Shown here one piece after another: positions 52,998 to 62,622 of a stretch of 64,000 nucleotides of DNA. Position 1 is the stretch's first letter; each line of letters starts with the position of its first letter. This DNA comes from Spodoptera frugiperda (lineage: Eukaryota; Arthropoda; Insecta; Lepidoptera; Noctuidae): NCBI RefSeq assembly GCF_023101765.2, contig NC_064213.1, positions 9,114,001-9,178,000 of the forward strand, in the 5' to 3' direction. Under the pieces are notes generated by a model, which was not told where the DNA came from, ran no database searches, and saw only the letters and a program-made list of their open reading frames with translations. The position numbers and the translations under genes were made by a program.

Positions 52998-54156
52998 AAC
53001 CGACTTCCCAAAAAGGAGGAAGTTCTCAATTCAGCCGGTATGTTTTTTTTCCCTATGTATGTACACCGATTACGCCGAGGTTTATGGACCGATTTGCGTG
53101 ATTCTTTTTGTCTACGACGTGGAATTTCTCAACTTAAGTCCCATTTCAAATTTGATTCAGATTGGTTCAGTAGTTTTAATTTTATACAATAAGTACATGT
53201 CGTCATTTTTTACGATAGTTTATAGATGATCAACATCGATTACTTAAACAGTTTTGGTTCGATTTGCGTGATTCTTTTTTTGTTTGGTAGTATACGACGC
53301 GGATTGGCTCATTTTAAGTTTCATAAGATTTTGTTTCAGATTGCTTCAGTAGTTTTTATTTTATTAGCATTATAAGTACTTGAACGACGTGATTTTCACG
53401 ATAGTTCGTAGATTTGAACATCGATTACTTAAACAGTTCTGGTCCGATTTGCGTGATTCTTGTTTTGTTCAGTAGAGTATACTTTTACGTTGATACTGTG
53501 GACACCAGATGAGCATCTGATAATGAGATGCCAGGGAAATCGAGGGTACCTCTCAAATTATAAGTTCTCTATGTTTGTTGTCACAATTTCATAAAACTAT
53601 TCAACTATTTACATATGTCTGATGATCATCATTTCATGTCAAAAAGCTGATGATGGAAGGCATAATTCCTTAATGGTTAGGAGTTCAAAGAAATTTCTTT
53701 CAAAAATATTTAATGAGACTTTACCTTCTATAAGCAGGTTACCTAATAGCTTTAAAGAATATTATTCTGGATCAAGAATAGTATTTTTTAAGGCTATTAG
53801 GTAACCTGCTTATAGAAGGTAAAGTCTCATTAAGTTTAAATTGAGGTTTAAATATATAGATGTACTAGCTAATTTTATTCCTTTCGAGTTAGACCTTCAG
53901 TATTTACATATAGTCTAGAAGTCGGTGCCACAACCTCATAACAAAATATAACTTAACGAAGTATCGTTAAGTTAATATTAATATTATAATAATAAATTAA
54001 TATGTATTTGCTTAGGTTTTAATATCATTTTGTTTAATTCTTGTGGCACCGACTTCTAAACTAGCAGTGGCTAGACACAGGCAGTACAATGATAGTTATT
54101 TTTTGGATTTTAGTTTAAGGTTTTTAGTTTAGGGTTATTAGTTTTGGGAAGTCGGT
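52998..54156. mobile_element. 1.16-kb element with AACCGACTTCCC ends in the 3' region of member D
   Basis: Left AACCGACTTCCCAAAAAGG, right inverted TTTTGGGAAGTCGGTT, absent from the paralogous site in unit 1 (GTTTTTAATTTTGAGAAG at about 48590). Internally, TTTGCGTGATTCTT and CATCGATTACTTAAACAGTT recur two to three times as direct repeats, and there is a perfect 41-bp hairpin at 53710-53833. A fragment with the same start is at about 26394. No transposase seen. Confidence 0.65.
53710..53833. repeat. Perfect 41-bp inverted repeat
   Basis: 53710-53750 (TTAATGAGACTTTACC to ACCTAATAGC) is exactly inverted at 53793-53833, with a 42-nt loop. No mismatch across 41 bp, so the structure is either young or maintained by conversion. 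Confidence 0.85.
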
Positions 54157-54493
54157 TTTTTAATTTTGATAAGTATTCTGATTTCATTGTATGAGTATTT
54201 TTAACCAATTTTATTTTAATCTTTGAGCTTATGAGAATATACTTTCTATTCTATTTGTTTATCTCTTTTCGTTTGTCTTTTTAACATTGGTTTAATAAAT
54301 ACTAAATTGGTAAAAGCGAAATAACGAACACAAATGATGCTCTATAAAAATGTTTTATAGTCTATTATTTGCAAAAATAAATAATCATTTCAACAATAAC
54401 GGTAACTTTTAATACTTCGGCAAACAAAGTTCGATTAGTGCCCATATAATATTTTCCGCCACTCTCTTCAAAGTCAAAGGATTTATTTGCTAA

Positions 54494-54968
54494 CTAGCTT
54501 CCGCCTGCGACTCCGTCCGCGCGGATGTCGGTCTTCGCGTGGATGTTTTATTTCTCCATTTTGAGTAACTCTGACAATGACATCTTATAAATATCTATTG
54601 GACCCAAATATGGCGAGGCCCATAATAATTAAGGAGATCCCTCTTTTGAGCTACTGCTGTTGAGCTCGCGTTCTGTAGAATAAAACTGAAAAATAAAGAT
54701 TTTTTTCTTCGTATTTTTCCAGGATAAAAGGTATCCTATTTTATGCCCAGGATAATAAGGTATAATTATACCAAGTTTCATCGATATCGAACCGTTAGTT
54801 TTCACGTGATGCCTGAACATACAGACAGACAGACAAAAACATTTTTAATCACATATTTGGGTTTGGTATCGATCCAGTAACACCCCCTGCTATTTATTCT
54901 TTCAATATGTTCAATGTACAGAATTGACCCTTCTACAGATTTATTCTAATATTTATTATATGTATAGA
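54494..54968 (-). mobile_element. Helitron-like element, minus orientation
   Basis: Plus-strand CTAGCTTCCGCCTGCGACTC preceded by A, CAGACAGACAGAC near the far end, then ATGTATAGA. Related to the 44.9- and 57.4-kb elements at both ends. Confidence 0.55.
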
Positions 54969-55189
54969 TGAATGAATGAATGTGTTATAAATGTAAGAGT
55001 AGACAAATATAAATCAGAAAGCTCCGAACTGCTAAGCTATCGGGAGTTATACGTGTTATTGTGAGTCAACCATAAGAAATAGACATTTGCTGTCGTGGAA
55101 TATTTTTTAAACAATTTTAAGGAGAACATTTCCGTCATACATTATTTCTGTGTAGCTTTAACCATTAAGGCTGCACACGCGACCGAAGT

Positions 55190-55365
55190 TGAAAAAATGT
55201 AGTAAGTTCTCCTGTTTTCCCAACATTTCCCTTCACTGCTCTGCTCCTATTGATCGTAGCGTGATGAAAAGTACAGTATACTATAACCTGCCCAGGAGTA
55301 TGAAGAACAATTGTACCAAGTTTCGTTGAAATCTGTCGAGTGGTTTTTGTTTCTATAAAGAACAT

Positions 55366-55410
<45 letters not shown>

Positions 55411-55529
55411 AAAAAATCTGATTGCATTTTTGGCGTCAGTATCGATCACTAATCACCCACTGATAGTTATTTTGGAAATATATTTCATGTACAGAATTGA
55501 CCTCTCTACAGATTTATTATAAGTATAGA
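55190..55529 (-). mobile_element. Helitron-like element with (GACA)n
   Basis: Contains CTGCTCCTATTGATCGTAGC, ACCAAGTTTCGTTGAAATC, a run of about 44 bp of (ACAG)n at 55366-55408, and ends TAAGTATAGA. The left boundary is unclear. Confidence 0.45.
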
Positions 55530-55946
55530 TATAGAAGAAGAAGATGAATACAGTTATAAAAGGTGTTACAAAATGTCTATGAATTCAGTATTCAGTCATA
55601 ATATAATGACATGCAAAATACATATTTATCTTAAATATACAATTATTTCGGGAACTTACATTGCAGGAATACTTTAATGGAATACATCTGCGTAATGCCC
55701 TCTTAAAGCGAATCATCAGTAGTTCCCGAATTTTTGTCAAGAAGTTTATTATAAAGGATGCACACGGGAAAACAACTTCGTTTGTACAGTTCCGTTCTCA
55801 TATTAGGAAAAGTTAATTTGTTTAGAAATCTAGTTTTGCAATTGCAGTTATCTCCCACTTTTTCAAACAACTCAGAGTGAGATTTGGTAAATTTACAGAT
55901 TCCTTTAATATAAATATAAGTCACGGTTAAGATCCCAAGTTTCTTA
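55530..55946. other. AT-rich non-coding DNA
   Basis: No gene or recognisable repeat seen. Confidence 0.3.
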
Positions 55947-55947
55947 A

Positions 55948-56105
55948 ATATGGGCTCGCTGTCATTGCAGCGGTAAGTCCCCTCTATGAGGAGTGGCTAG
56001 AGAGGCGCCATGGTGTCCTCACCTACCGCCAGACGCAGGTGCTTACTTGACACGGGAGTTTCGGTAGGTTCCTGTTTCTGATTGGGCGGGAGGGGTGACG
56101 GCGAG
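55948..56105 (+). pseudogene. R1-clade LINE ORF2 fragment, plus strand
   Basis: Translates as GLAVIAAVSPLYEEWLERR, then HGVLTY, a stop, and HGSFGRFLF. It is nearly identical to the C-terminal part of the 21-24 kb element (SPLFEEWLERRHGVLTY). Contains a stop (CTTGA in place of a CTGG-type Leu-Thr-Gly codon run). About 150 bp only, both ends truncated. Confidence 0.8.
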
Positions 56106-56109
56106 CAAG

Positions 56110-56662
56110 CAATAACGTATGTTTTGAGTACACTAGAATAAATTTTAGTCAGTTCAAATAAATTTTTCGAAATGGTTCGAGTTTCGTTGAAAAATATTTT
56201 TTTGTGTCGAATTTAAGAAATAATGTGCAAAGTGGTATACCATTTTATAATCCTTATTAAATGCGCCAACTTTGGTGAAATTTGCCACTACTAGCGCCGC
56301 ACATAATTTATTCAGTACAGTCACTTAAAGTAAGGTGAAAATTTTATTCAGATTATTTGGTTCCTCTAAAACTGACAATGTTTTCCAATATAAAGCAGTT
56401 GGCTAAGAATTTATGATTCCATATTACTGGAGCACTATTCAGGATAATTTAAGGAAGACTACAGACGAAAAAAAAAGATGTGTAGCTACAAGAGTAAAAA
56501 AATTGGCACAGGGTGTACTTTTTCATGGATAACACATAAGTCCTTGTAATTAAAAAAACTGTAGGACCTACAATTTTTTTTTAATTTTTCTTATACAGAT
56601 GGAACCTTGCCGATCATCTGGTGCCTATTGGTGGTGATCGTCGACTTCAGAGACAACCTGTA
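56110..56662. other. AT-rich non-coding DNA flanking the large transposon
   Basis: No gene seen. The last 60 bp before the transposon share words with 10020-10060. Confidence 0.3.
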
Positions 56663-56873
56663 TAAGGGGCCGTTCAATTATTACGTAAGCACTATGGGGG
56701 GGCGGGGGGTCTTTGCTTTGCTTATTTTGGATGACATGGGGGGTAGGGGAGTCTAGATGATGATTACGTCATCGGTAGTTATTTTCTTTTTTACACGAAT
56801 GGCAACCCACACATTGTCTTTGCTTGAAAACGAAAAGCATTTTCGGGGATTCCCGCAAGTAATACATACATTT

Positions 56874-56944
56874 AGTGAACAGTGCGCGGTAATTCCCCTA
56901 CTCGCTTTAGAACCGAGTAAGGGAATTACCGCGCGCTGTTCACT
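56874..56944. repeat. 31-bp hairpin upstream of the transposase start
   Basis: AGTGAACAGTGCGCGGTAAT at 56874 continues through CTACTCG at 56904 and is inverted at 56914-56944 with two mismatches and a 9-nt loop. It lies 135 bp before the first transposase ATG. It could be a regulatory or transposase-binding structure, or a minute foldback. Confidence 0.7.
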
Positions 56945-57078
56945 TGTCTAAATTTCCTCTATCAGTGTATTGTTTCGTTTGGCTGCTATAGCGAGTAGAC
57001 GTATTGTAAGCATAGTAAAGCAAGTTAACATTTGTGTTACCATTCATTCCATTATCCAAAGTTTAATGTTTAAATAAG

Positions 57079-57314
57079 ATGTCATTTCAAATAGACAAAT
57101 CCAAGTTATACCAAAAATTGTTTGAAAGTTTTAAAAAATCTCATACAAGTACGAAAGTACAAAATGTACAAAAGTTAGTTAACGAAGTGTGGCGAAATTA
57201 TAAATTACAAGCAAAATCCGACAAGGAACTAGATATTATTGTATCTAAGAGAATCGAAGAAGAATTGCAAGCAGCGACTAAGAATAAATCCAATTTACTA
57301 CATTTTTTTCTAAG
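57079..57314 (+). CDS. Transposase gene, N-terminal exon
   Basis: ATG at 57079 opens 78 codons plus 2 nt, ending at a strong donor (CTAAG|GTGAGT). The product is Lys/Glu-rich and helical (starts MSFQIDKSKLYQKLF; includes EVWRNYKLQAKSDKELD). Charge pattern and position directly inside the left transposon end suggest the N-terminus of the transposase. The donor is phase 2, while the acceptor before the main exon (60484) is phase 0, so either a small exon is missing from the model or another splice site is used. Confidence 0.5.
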
Positions 57315-57449
57315 GTGAGTGACGAAATCATTTTAGGTACCTACTAGAAATATTAGAAATCGCCAAAAAGTTTCTCTTTGCTAATTAGAAAATATTATGG
57401 CCTATCTTAAAGTATAGAGGTAATATTCATTATATAGATTTATTTCTTA

Positions 57450-59170
57450 CTAGCTTTTGCCCGCGACTTCGTTCGCGTGGAATAGTGACTTCCGGCAAAT
57501 TTTTGGTTTTAACCACATAGTTCCCATAGCTATAGGCTGATGATGATGATGATGATGATGAGTTCCCGATCTCGCGGGATCTTTTCAAAAATGAGATGTG
57601 GAAGATATTCCAGGGAACTCTTCAAAAATCAACATAATGAGCTCTGCGTTTGATTTTAATAGATGTATACTCACTTAGGGCATTGAAAAAATAGTTTAAA
57701 AACGGACTTTAACTAAAGAAATATTATAATCTTTCCGAACTTAAGATGAAAACTAACTTAAAACTAAAGAAAGCTACGAATTACGAATTTATAACAATTA
57801 AAAAAGAAATTATATTAGAACCTATCCTTTATGCTATAATAACCAAGCTTAAACTAAATAATTTAAAAGAAACGACTTAAATCTAATCTAATTAATTTAT
57901 AAATTAGACTTACAATTTTATTAAAAAAACTAACTACAGTAACTACTAATAATCGATATCAAACTAAACCTACGTTAAAAAGTTTAACCAGAAAACCAGG
58001 AAAACCCAACAAATAAACTTATTAATTGACAAATACAACGAAACCAATTTAGAATATACGAAACAGCAGGACCACTACAGACAAATAATCATACGACTGA
58101 TAATACACATTTTCTACAATAGTACCGAAGCGCTCGGCCGATACCCAACCAAATAATTGTAACAAAACCATAGCGCAATCTATTTCGATCCCAACGCCAT
58201 CTATCGAGGATAAAGACAACTTGGATTATTTATTTATACTCCGTTCGGGCATTTTCTTTGTACTAAAAGTTTAATTATATTGATATAATTTTTTCATACC
58301 TTTTTACTATTTGTTAACTTTTTTTCGATGAATTAAAACAATAAGATGAACCGAAGTCGTGTAACGATCGACATAGAATTATCTATACTCCGTTAGAGCG
58401 TTTTCTTTGTACTAAAAGTTGTATTATGTTATATTTTTCATTGCTTTTTACTATTTTGTAAAAACAAATTTCCAATGAATTAAAACAATAACATGAACTG
58501 AACAATTGTAATTACACCATTGCGCGATCAACGCCATCTATCTACGGAGTATAGGAACAGCCCGACATTGTTCAATTCCGTACTATAAGTACGGAATTGT
58601 TAATTCCGTACTATAAGTTCAATTCCGTACTATAAGTACGGAATTGAACAATAGATGGCGCTGTATGTCCGGAATAAATTTATTTTTTATTTTATTTTTA
58701 TTTTATTTTTATTTTATTTTTATTTTATTTTTATTTTATTTTATTTTTATTTTATTTTTATTTTATTTTTATTTTATTTTTATTTTATTTTTATTTTATT
58801 TTTATTTTATTTTTATTTTATTTTTATTTTATTTTTATTTTATTTTTATTTTATTTTTATTTTATTTTTATTTTATTTTTATTTTATTTTTATTTTATTT
58901 TTATTTTATTTTTATTTTATTTTTATTTTATTTTTATTTTATTTTTATTTTATTTTTATTTTATTTTTATTTTATTTTTATTTTATTTTTATTTTATTTT
59001 TATTTTATTTTTATTTTATTTTTATTTTATTTTTATTTTATTTTATTTTTATTTTATTTTTATTTTATTTTTATTTTATTTTTATTTTATTTTTATTTTT
59101 ATTTTATTTTTATTTTATTTTTATTTTATTTTTATTTTATTTTTATTTTATTTTATTTTATTTTATTTTA

Positions 59171-59201
<31 letters not shown>

Positions 59202-59867
59202 TTTATTTTATTTTTATTTTATTTTTATTTTATTTTATTTTATTTTATTTTTATTTTATTTTTATTTTATTTTTATTTTATTTTTATTTAATTTTTATTT
59301 AATTTTTATTTTATTTTATTTTATTTTATTTTTATTTTTATTTTTATTTTATTTATATTTTATTTTTATTTATTTTTTATTTAATTTTTATTTAATTTTT
59401 ATTTTATTTTATTTTTATTTTATTTTTTGATTTTTGAAATAAAAATATATCTATGTCCTTTCTAAGGATCTAAACTATATCTGTACCAAATTTCAACCAA
59501 ATCCGTCAAATAGTTGCGGAGATTAATGGTATAAGCATAGAATGTTCGACGTGATTCTTTAATTTGACATAACTTTTTTATTTATGAACCGATTGACATG
59601 AAACAAACACTAAATATAAATTTAAGCATCCCACAATATATTCGTGAAAACCGCATCCAACTCGGATCAGCCGTTTCTGAGATTAGCGCGCACAGACGAA
59701 CAGACAAACAGACAAACAGACAAACAGACAAACAGACAAACAGACAAAAAAAAAGTTAATTACATTTTTGGGTTCGACATCGACATAACAATAACCCCTG
59801 CTATTTTTTTTATTTTTATTTTCAATGTACAGACAGCACTTTTCTACGATTTTATTATATGTATAGA
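57450..59867 (-). mobile_element. Helitron-like element expanded by a TTTTA microsatellite, in the transposase intron
   Basis: Same ends as the 44915-46000 copy (CTAGCTTTTGCCCGCG, and ATGTATAGA before T) and collinear with it, but 2.42 kb long. The extra length is a block at about 58080-58650 with ACGGAATTG / CAATTCCGTACT palindromes and two related halves (ACTCCGTTCGGGCATTTTC and ACTCCGTTAGAGCGTTTTC), plus the TTTTA array. A further roughly 35-bp insertion with 7-bp repeats is at 57525-57565. Confidence 0.65.
58676..59428 (+). repeat. (TTTTATTTTA)n / (TTTTATTTTTA)n microsatellite, about 750 bp
   Basis: Almost pure TTTTA-type repeats, mostly in the 11-bp form TTTTATTTTTA with some TTTTA-only blocks. 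It gives long Phe/Tyr/Ile/Leu open frames that are not genes. At the matching place in the 45.5-kb copy there is only TTTATTTTTTGATTTTTTGA. Confidence 0.95.
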
Positions 59868-59885
59868 TAATTGATTCCGTCAATT

Positions 59886-60345
59886 GGTCACAAAATACAG
59901 GATGTCAGTTTTATACATATATATTATATACCTACAGAAAACTATACTCTATTCAAATAGGTATTTAACAGAATGTAAACAATCTTTATATGTCTTTTTA
60001 TTGAAATATGTGGTTTAAAATTGTAAACTGTGTAAAATCTGTTGTGATTCATTTAAAAACTCAACCAATATTAAAAAATTGCTTTTCTGTAAATACATAA
60101 AGGTGCGTACAAACATCGTGAGGCGTGCGCCGCGAATGGTTCGCACGTATACATGTGCCGTAGCATGCCTCAGGTTGATGTATGCGAGACGAACCATTCG
60201 CGGCGCAAGCCTCGCGATGTCTGTACGCACCTTTACAGATATCTGATTTTATAATTGCATATTTCAATAAAAAGACATATCAAGATTGTTTATATTCTTT
60301 TAAATACCTACTTGAATAGACTATAACACCCTGTATTTTGTGACC
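59886..60345. mobile_element. 460-bp foldback element with inner GC-rich hairpin
   Basis: GGTCACAAAATACAGG at the left is inverted at the right (CCTGTATTTTGTGACC; one difference in the next bases). Pairing continues through AAATAGGTATTTAA and ATATGTCTTTTTATTGAAAT, so nearly the whole element is one long palindrome. The centre (60100-60236) is a second, GC-rich stem: AAAGGTGCGTAC against GTACGCACCTTT and GCGCCGCGAATGGTTCG against its inverse. Confidence 0.75.
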
Positions 60346-60483
60346 GGAACGATTTGCTCGTTTAAAGATATTAGATTTAAAGCCATAGGGTTTTGTATTT
60401 ACCATATTTATTGCCATACTTTGTATTTATGTAGCTTAATAAGAGAATCTTTAGCAGAACCCATAGAAAGTTTTTATTTTTAG

Positions 60484-62622
60484 GCAACCTGTAAACCTGC
60501 AGAAAAAACACAAATTACACAGCCAGCTTCAAATATTAAAAAACAGGAAGAAGATAAAATAAAAACCGGTAATGAATCACAACAGCAATGCGAAATTAAT
60601 AAAAATACAGATAAACAGAGACCAAAACCTTCTCAGGAAGCTATGAAAAATAAGATTGCTCTACTCGAAAAAAATTTGAATGCTTTGTATTCTGCCAGAG
60701 ATACTATGTCAATCCGTGCTGAAGTTGATAAACAGATCATTAAGTTGCGCGAGGAAATAAAAACAGCAAAACAGTCTTTAAACAGGAAGGTTCAAAACGC
60801 AGTTGCCCAGAAGAAACACAGGGATGGTATGAAAAGAAAGTTAGAAGATATTTGTCATGAAAATCCAGAAATGAAAAAAAGACTATCTCTGAGGGATTCA
60901 GTGGGACGTCCTAATCTTGAAAGCAATCAACCTTTACTATTGAAAACAATCGCGGATATAGCTTTATTTGGGAGTGCAGCAGATGATAGAAGACGAACGG
61001 AATCAATTCGCAGCGTAAAAACTCTTGATGAACTCACACAAGAATTACGTAAAATGGGATTTGACATTAGTCGCAGTGGGACATATCTTCGTTTGATTCC
61101 CAGAAAATCTAATTCTGCAGAGGGACGAAGACATGTATCGACAGTCCCTGTTAAGCTCATTCGGGCTCAAACTGATCACCACAAGAGCCACTTAGATAGC
61201 AAGTTCGCTGAAACATCAATCCATTATTTAGAGAACATAGCATCCATACTAGGACCAGATCAAGTATTTTTCATATCTCAAGATGATAAAGCTCGAGTCC
61301 CTATTGGCGTAACTGCGGCAAATAAGCAAGCACCTCTTCTAATGCACATGGAATATAGAATCAAATTGCCTGATCACGATTGGGTAATCGCTGAGCGTCA
61401 TAAATTAATACCATCTGTTTATGCTGGTATCAAAATCACTTCCAATATGCTAGGACAACCGCAAGCCGTTGGATATTCTGGACCAACATACATCGCTATT
61501 CGAAGTGGAAAGCATAGTTCATCTACTGCTAATACTCATGCTCAGGATTTCGAGACGCTTCTCGAACTTGAAGAGTTTCGACCATTAGCTAAAACTGACC
61601 ATGGACTAGTAAAACCAGTGGTAATCATGACGGTTGATGGAGGGCCAGATGAAAATCCGCGTTATCAAAAAGTCATAGGGTTTGCTAAACAACACTTTAA
61701 GCGACATGATCTCGATGCATTGTTTTTAGCTACCAATGCTCCCGGAAGAAGTGCGTATAACAGAGTAGAGCGCAGAATGGCTCCTCTTAGTCGGGAACTG
61801 GCTGGTTTAATATTGCCTCATGACCATTTTGGGTCTCATTTGGATGAACGTGGCGTTACAATTGATGAACATTTAGAAAGATCTAATTTCGAATTTGCAG
61901 GAAAAGTATTAGCTGAAGTATGGAGTTCAATGGAAATTGATGGCTATAATGTTAATGCAAAATATGTTGGGGCAGGTGAACAAGATCTTCCTGATTTTCC
62001 AGACATTAAATGGTATTCAGAACATGTGCGTGAAAGCCAATACTTGCTCCAAATTGTAAAATGTAGAAATACAGAATGCTGTCGTCCAAGAAGTGGACTA
62101 TTTAGATTACTAGACAACAGGTTTCTTCCACCACCTGTAAAAGTAAAACAAACAGTTGATGACTTGGTTTTAGATGAAGGAGGGCAATTTCTTAATCTTC
62201 CAGTCAATTTAGCTCTACGCTTAAGTGCTTCACTCAAAGATTTCCTGCAAATGCCATACGATTATTTTTGTCCGACGGTACAATTGAGGCTATCAAGTCG
62301 AACATGCAAAACGTGTGGTCTTTATCATGCTTCCGTCAAGTCACTAAATCGTCACATCGAAAAGATCCATAAGAAAGTAAACACGCACACTGATAGGAAA
62401 GTTAGACCTGTAAGAGTCGCTGCTCGTCGTGCTAATGAACTGATGTGCATTATTCAAAATTTAGAGCACCATGATGTTGAATGGCTCGATGAGAATGACG
62501 TAGACATTCCAAAATCGGATGAAAGCGAGCAGACTCACAACACTGAGCAGCAATCGAAGCAATCCAATGTCATCGAAAACTTAGAATCATGGATTCGGGT
62601 TTCATGGACTGAAGACTGTTAA
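60484..62622 (+). CDS. DDE-type transposase, main exon
   Basis: Open from the acceptor at 60484 (TTTTTAG|GCAACC) to TAA at 62622: 53 codons before the first internal Met at 60643, then 659 residues. Numbering from that Met: coiled-coil region 5-60 (ALLEKNLNALYSARD, IIKLREEIKTAK); catalytic-type core with VFFISQDDKARVPIG (Asp214/215), VVIMTVDGGPDENPRYQ (Asp332) and APGRSAYNRVERRMAPLS (Glu376); a Cys cluster CRNTECC near 474-480; and a C2H2 finger, CKTCGLYHASVKSLNRH then IEKIH (Cys555, Cys558, His571, His576). D-D-E spacing is 117 and 43, as expected for a DDE/RNase H fold. It lies just inside the right end of the transposon and has no stop or frameshift, so it may still be functional. A domesticated host gene is possible but less likely given the intact ends and target duplication. 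Superfamily not certain. Confidence 0.75.
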   Translation, partial: ATCKPAEKTQITQPASNIKKQEEDKIKTGNESQQQCEINKNTDKQRPKPSQEAMKNKIALLEKNLNALYSARDTMSIRAEVDKQIIKLREEIKTAKQSLNRKVQNAVAQKKHRDGMKRKLEDICHENPEMKKRLSLRDSVGRPNLESNQPLLLKTIADIALFGSAADDRRRTESIRSVKTLDELTQELRKMGFDISRSGTYLRLIPRKSNSAEGRRHVSTVPVKLIRAQTDHHKSHLDSKFAETSIHYLENIASILGPDQVFFISQDDKARVPIGVTAANKQAPLLMHMEYRIKLPDHDWVIAERHKLIPSVYAGIKITSNMLGQPQAVGYSGPTYIAIRSGKHSSSTANTHAQDFETLLELEEFRPLAKTDHGLVKPVVIMTVDGGPDENPRYQKVIGFAKQHFKRHDLDALFLATNAPGRSAYNRVERRMAPLSRELAGLILPHDHFGSHLDERGVTIDEHLERSNFEFAGKVLAEVWSSMEIDGYNVNAKYVGAGEQDLPDFPDIKWYSEHVRESQYLLQIVKCRNTECCRPRSGLFRLLDNRFLPPPVKVKQTVDDLVLDEGGQFLNLPVNLALRLSASLKDFLQMPYDYFCPTVQLRLSSRTCKTCGLYHASVKSLNRHIEKIHKKVNTHTDRKVRPVRVAARRANELMCIIQNLEHHDVEWLDENDVDIPKSDESEQTHNTEQQSKQSNVIENLESWIRVSWTEDC

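Larger units (their letters stand above)
50540..54470 (+). repeat. Segmental duplication, unit 2 (contains member D)
   Basis: Direct copy of 43700-49083. It has its own later insertions: a SINE-1 at 50599-50895 and an AACCGACTTCCC element at about 52998-54156. The end words TTTTCCGCCACTCTCTT are shared with unit 1. Confidence 0.8.

Noticed and set aside
53622..53804. 60-codon open frame resembling a LINE C-terminus
   Set aside because: Runs across one arm of a perfect hairpin; resemblance too weak and short to annotate.
58644..59302. Long open frames rich in Phe, Tyr, Ile and Leu
   Set aside because: Pure translation of the TTTTA microsatellite; no start context, no homology, present in two frames.
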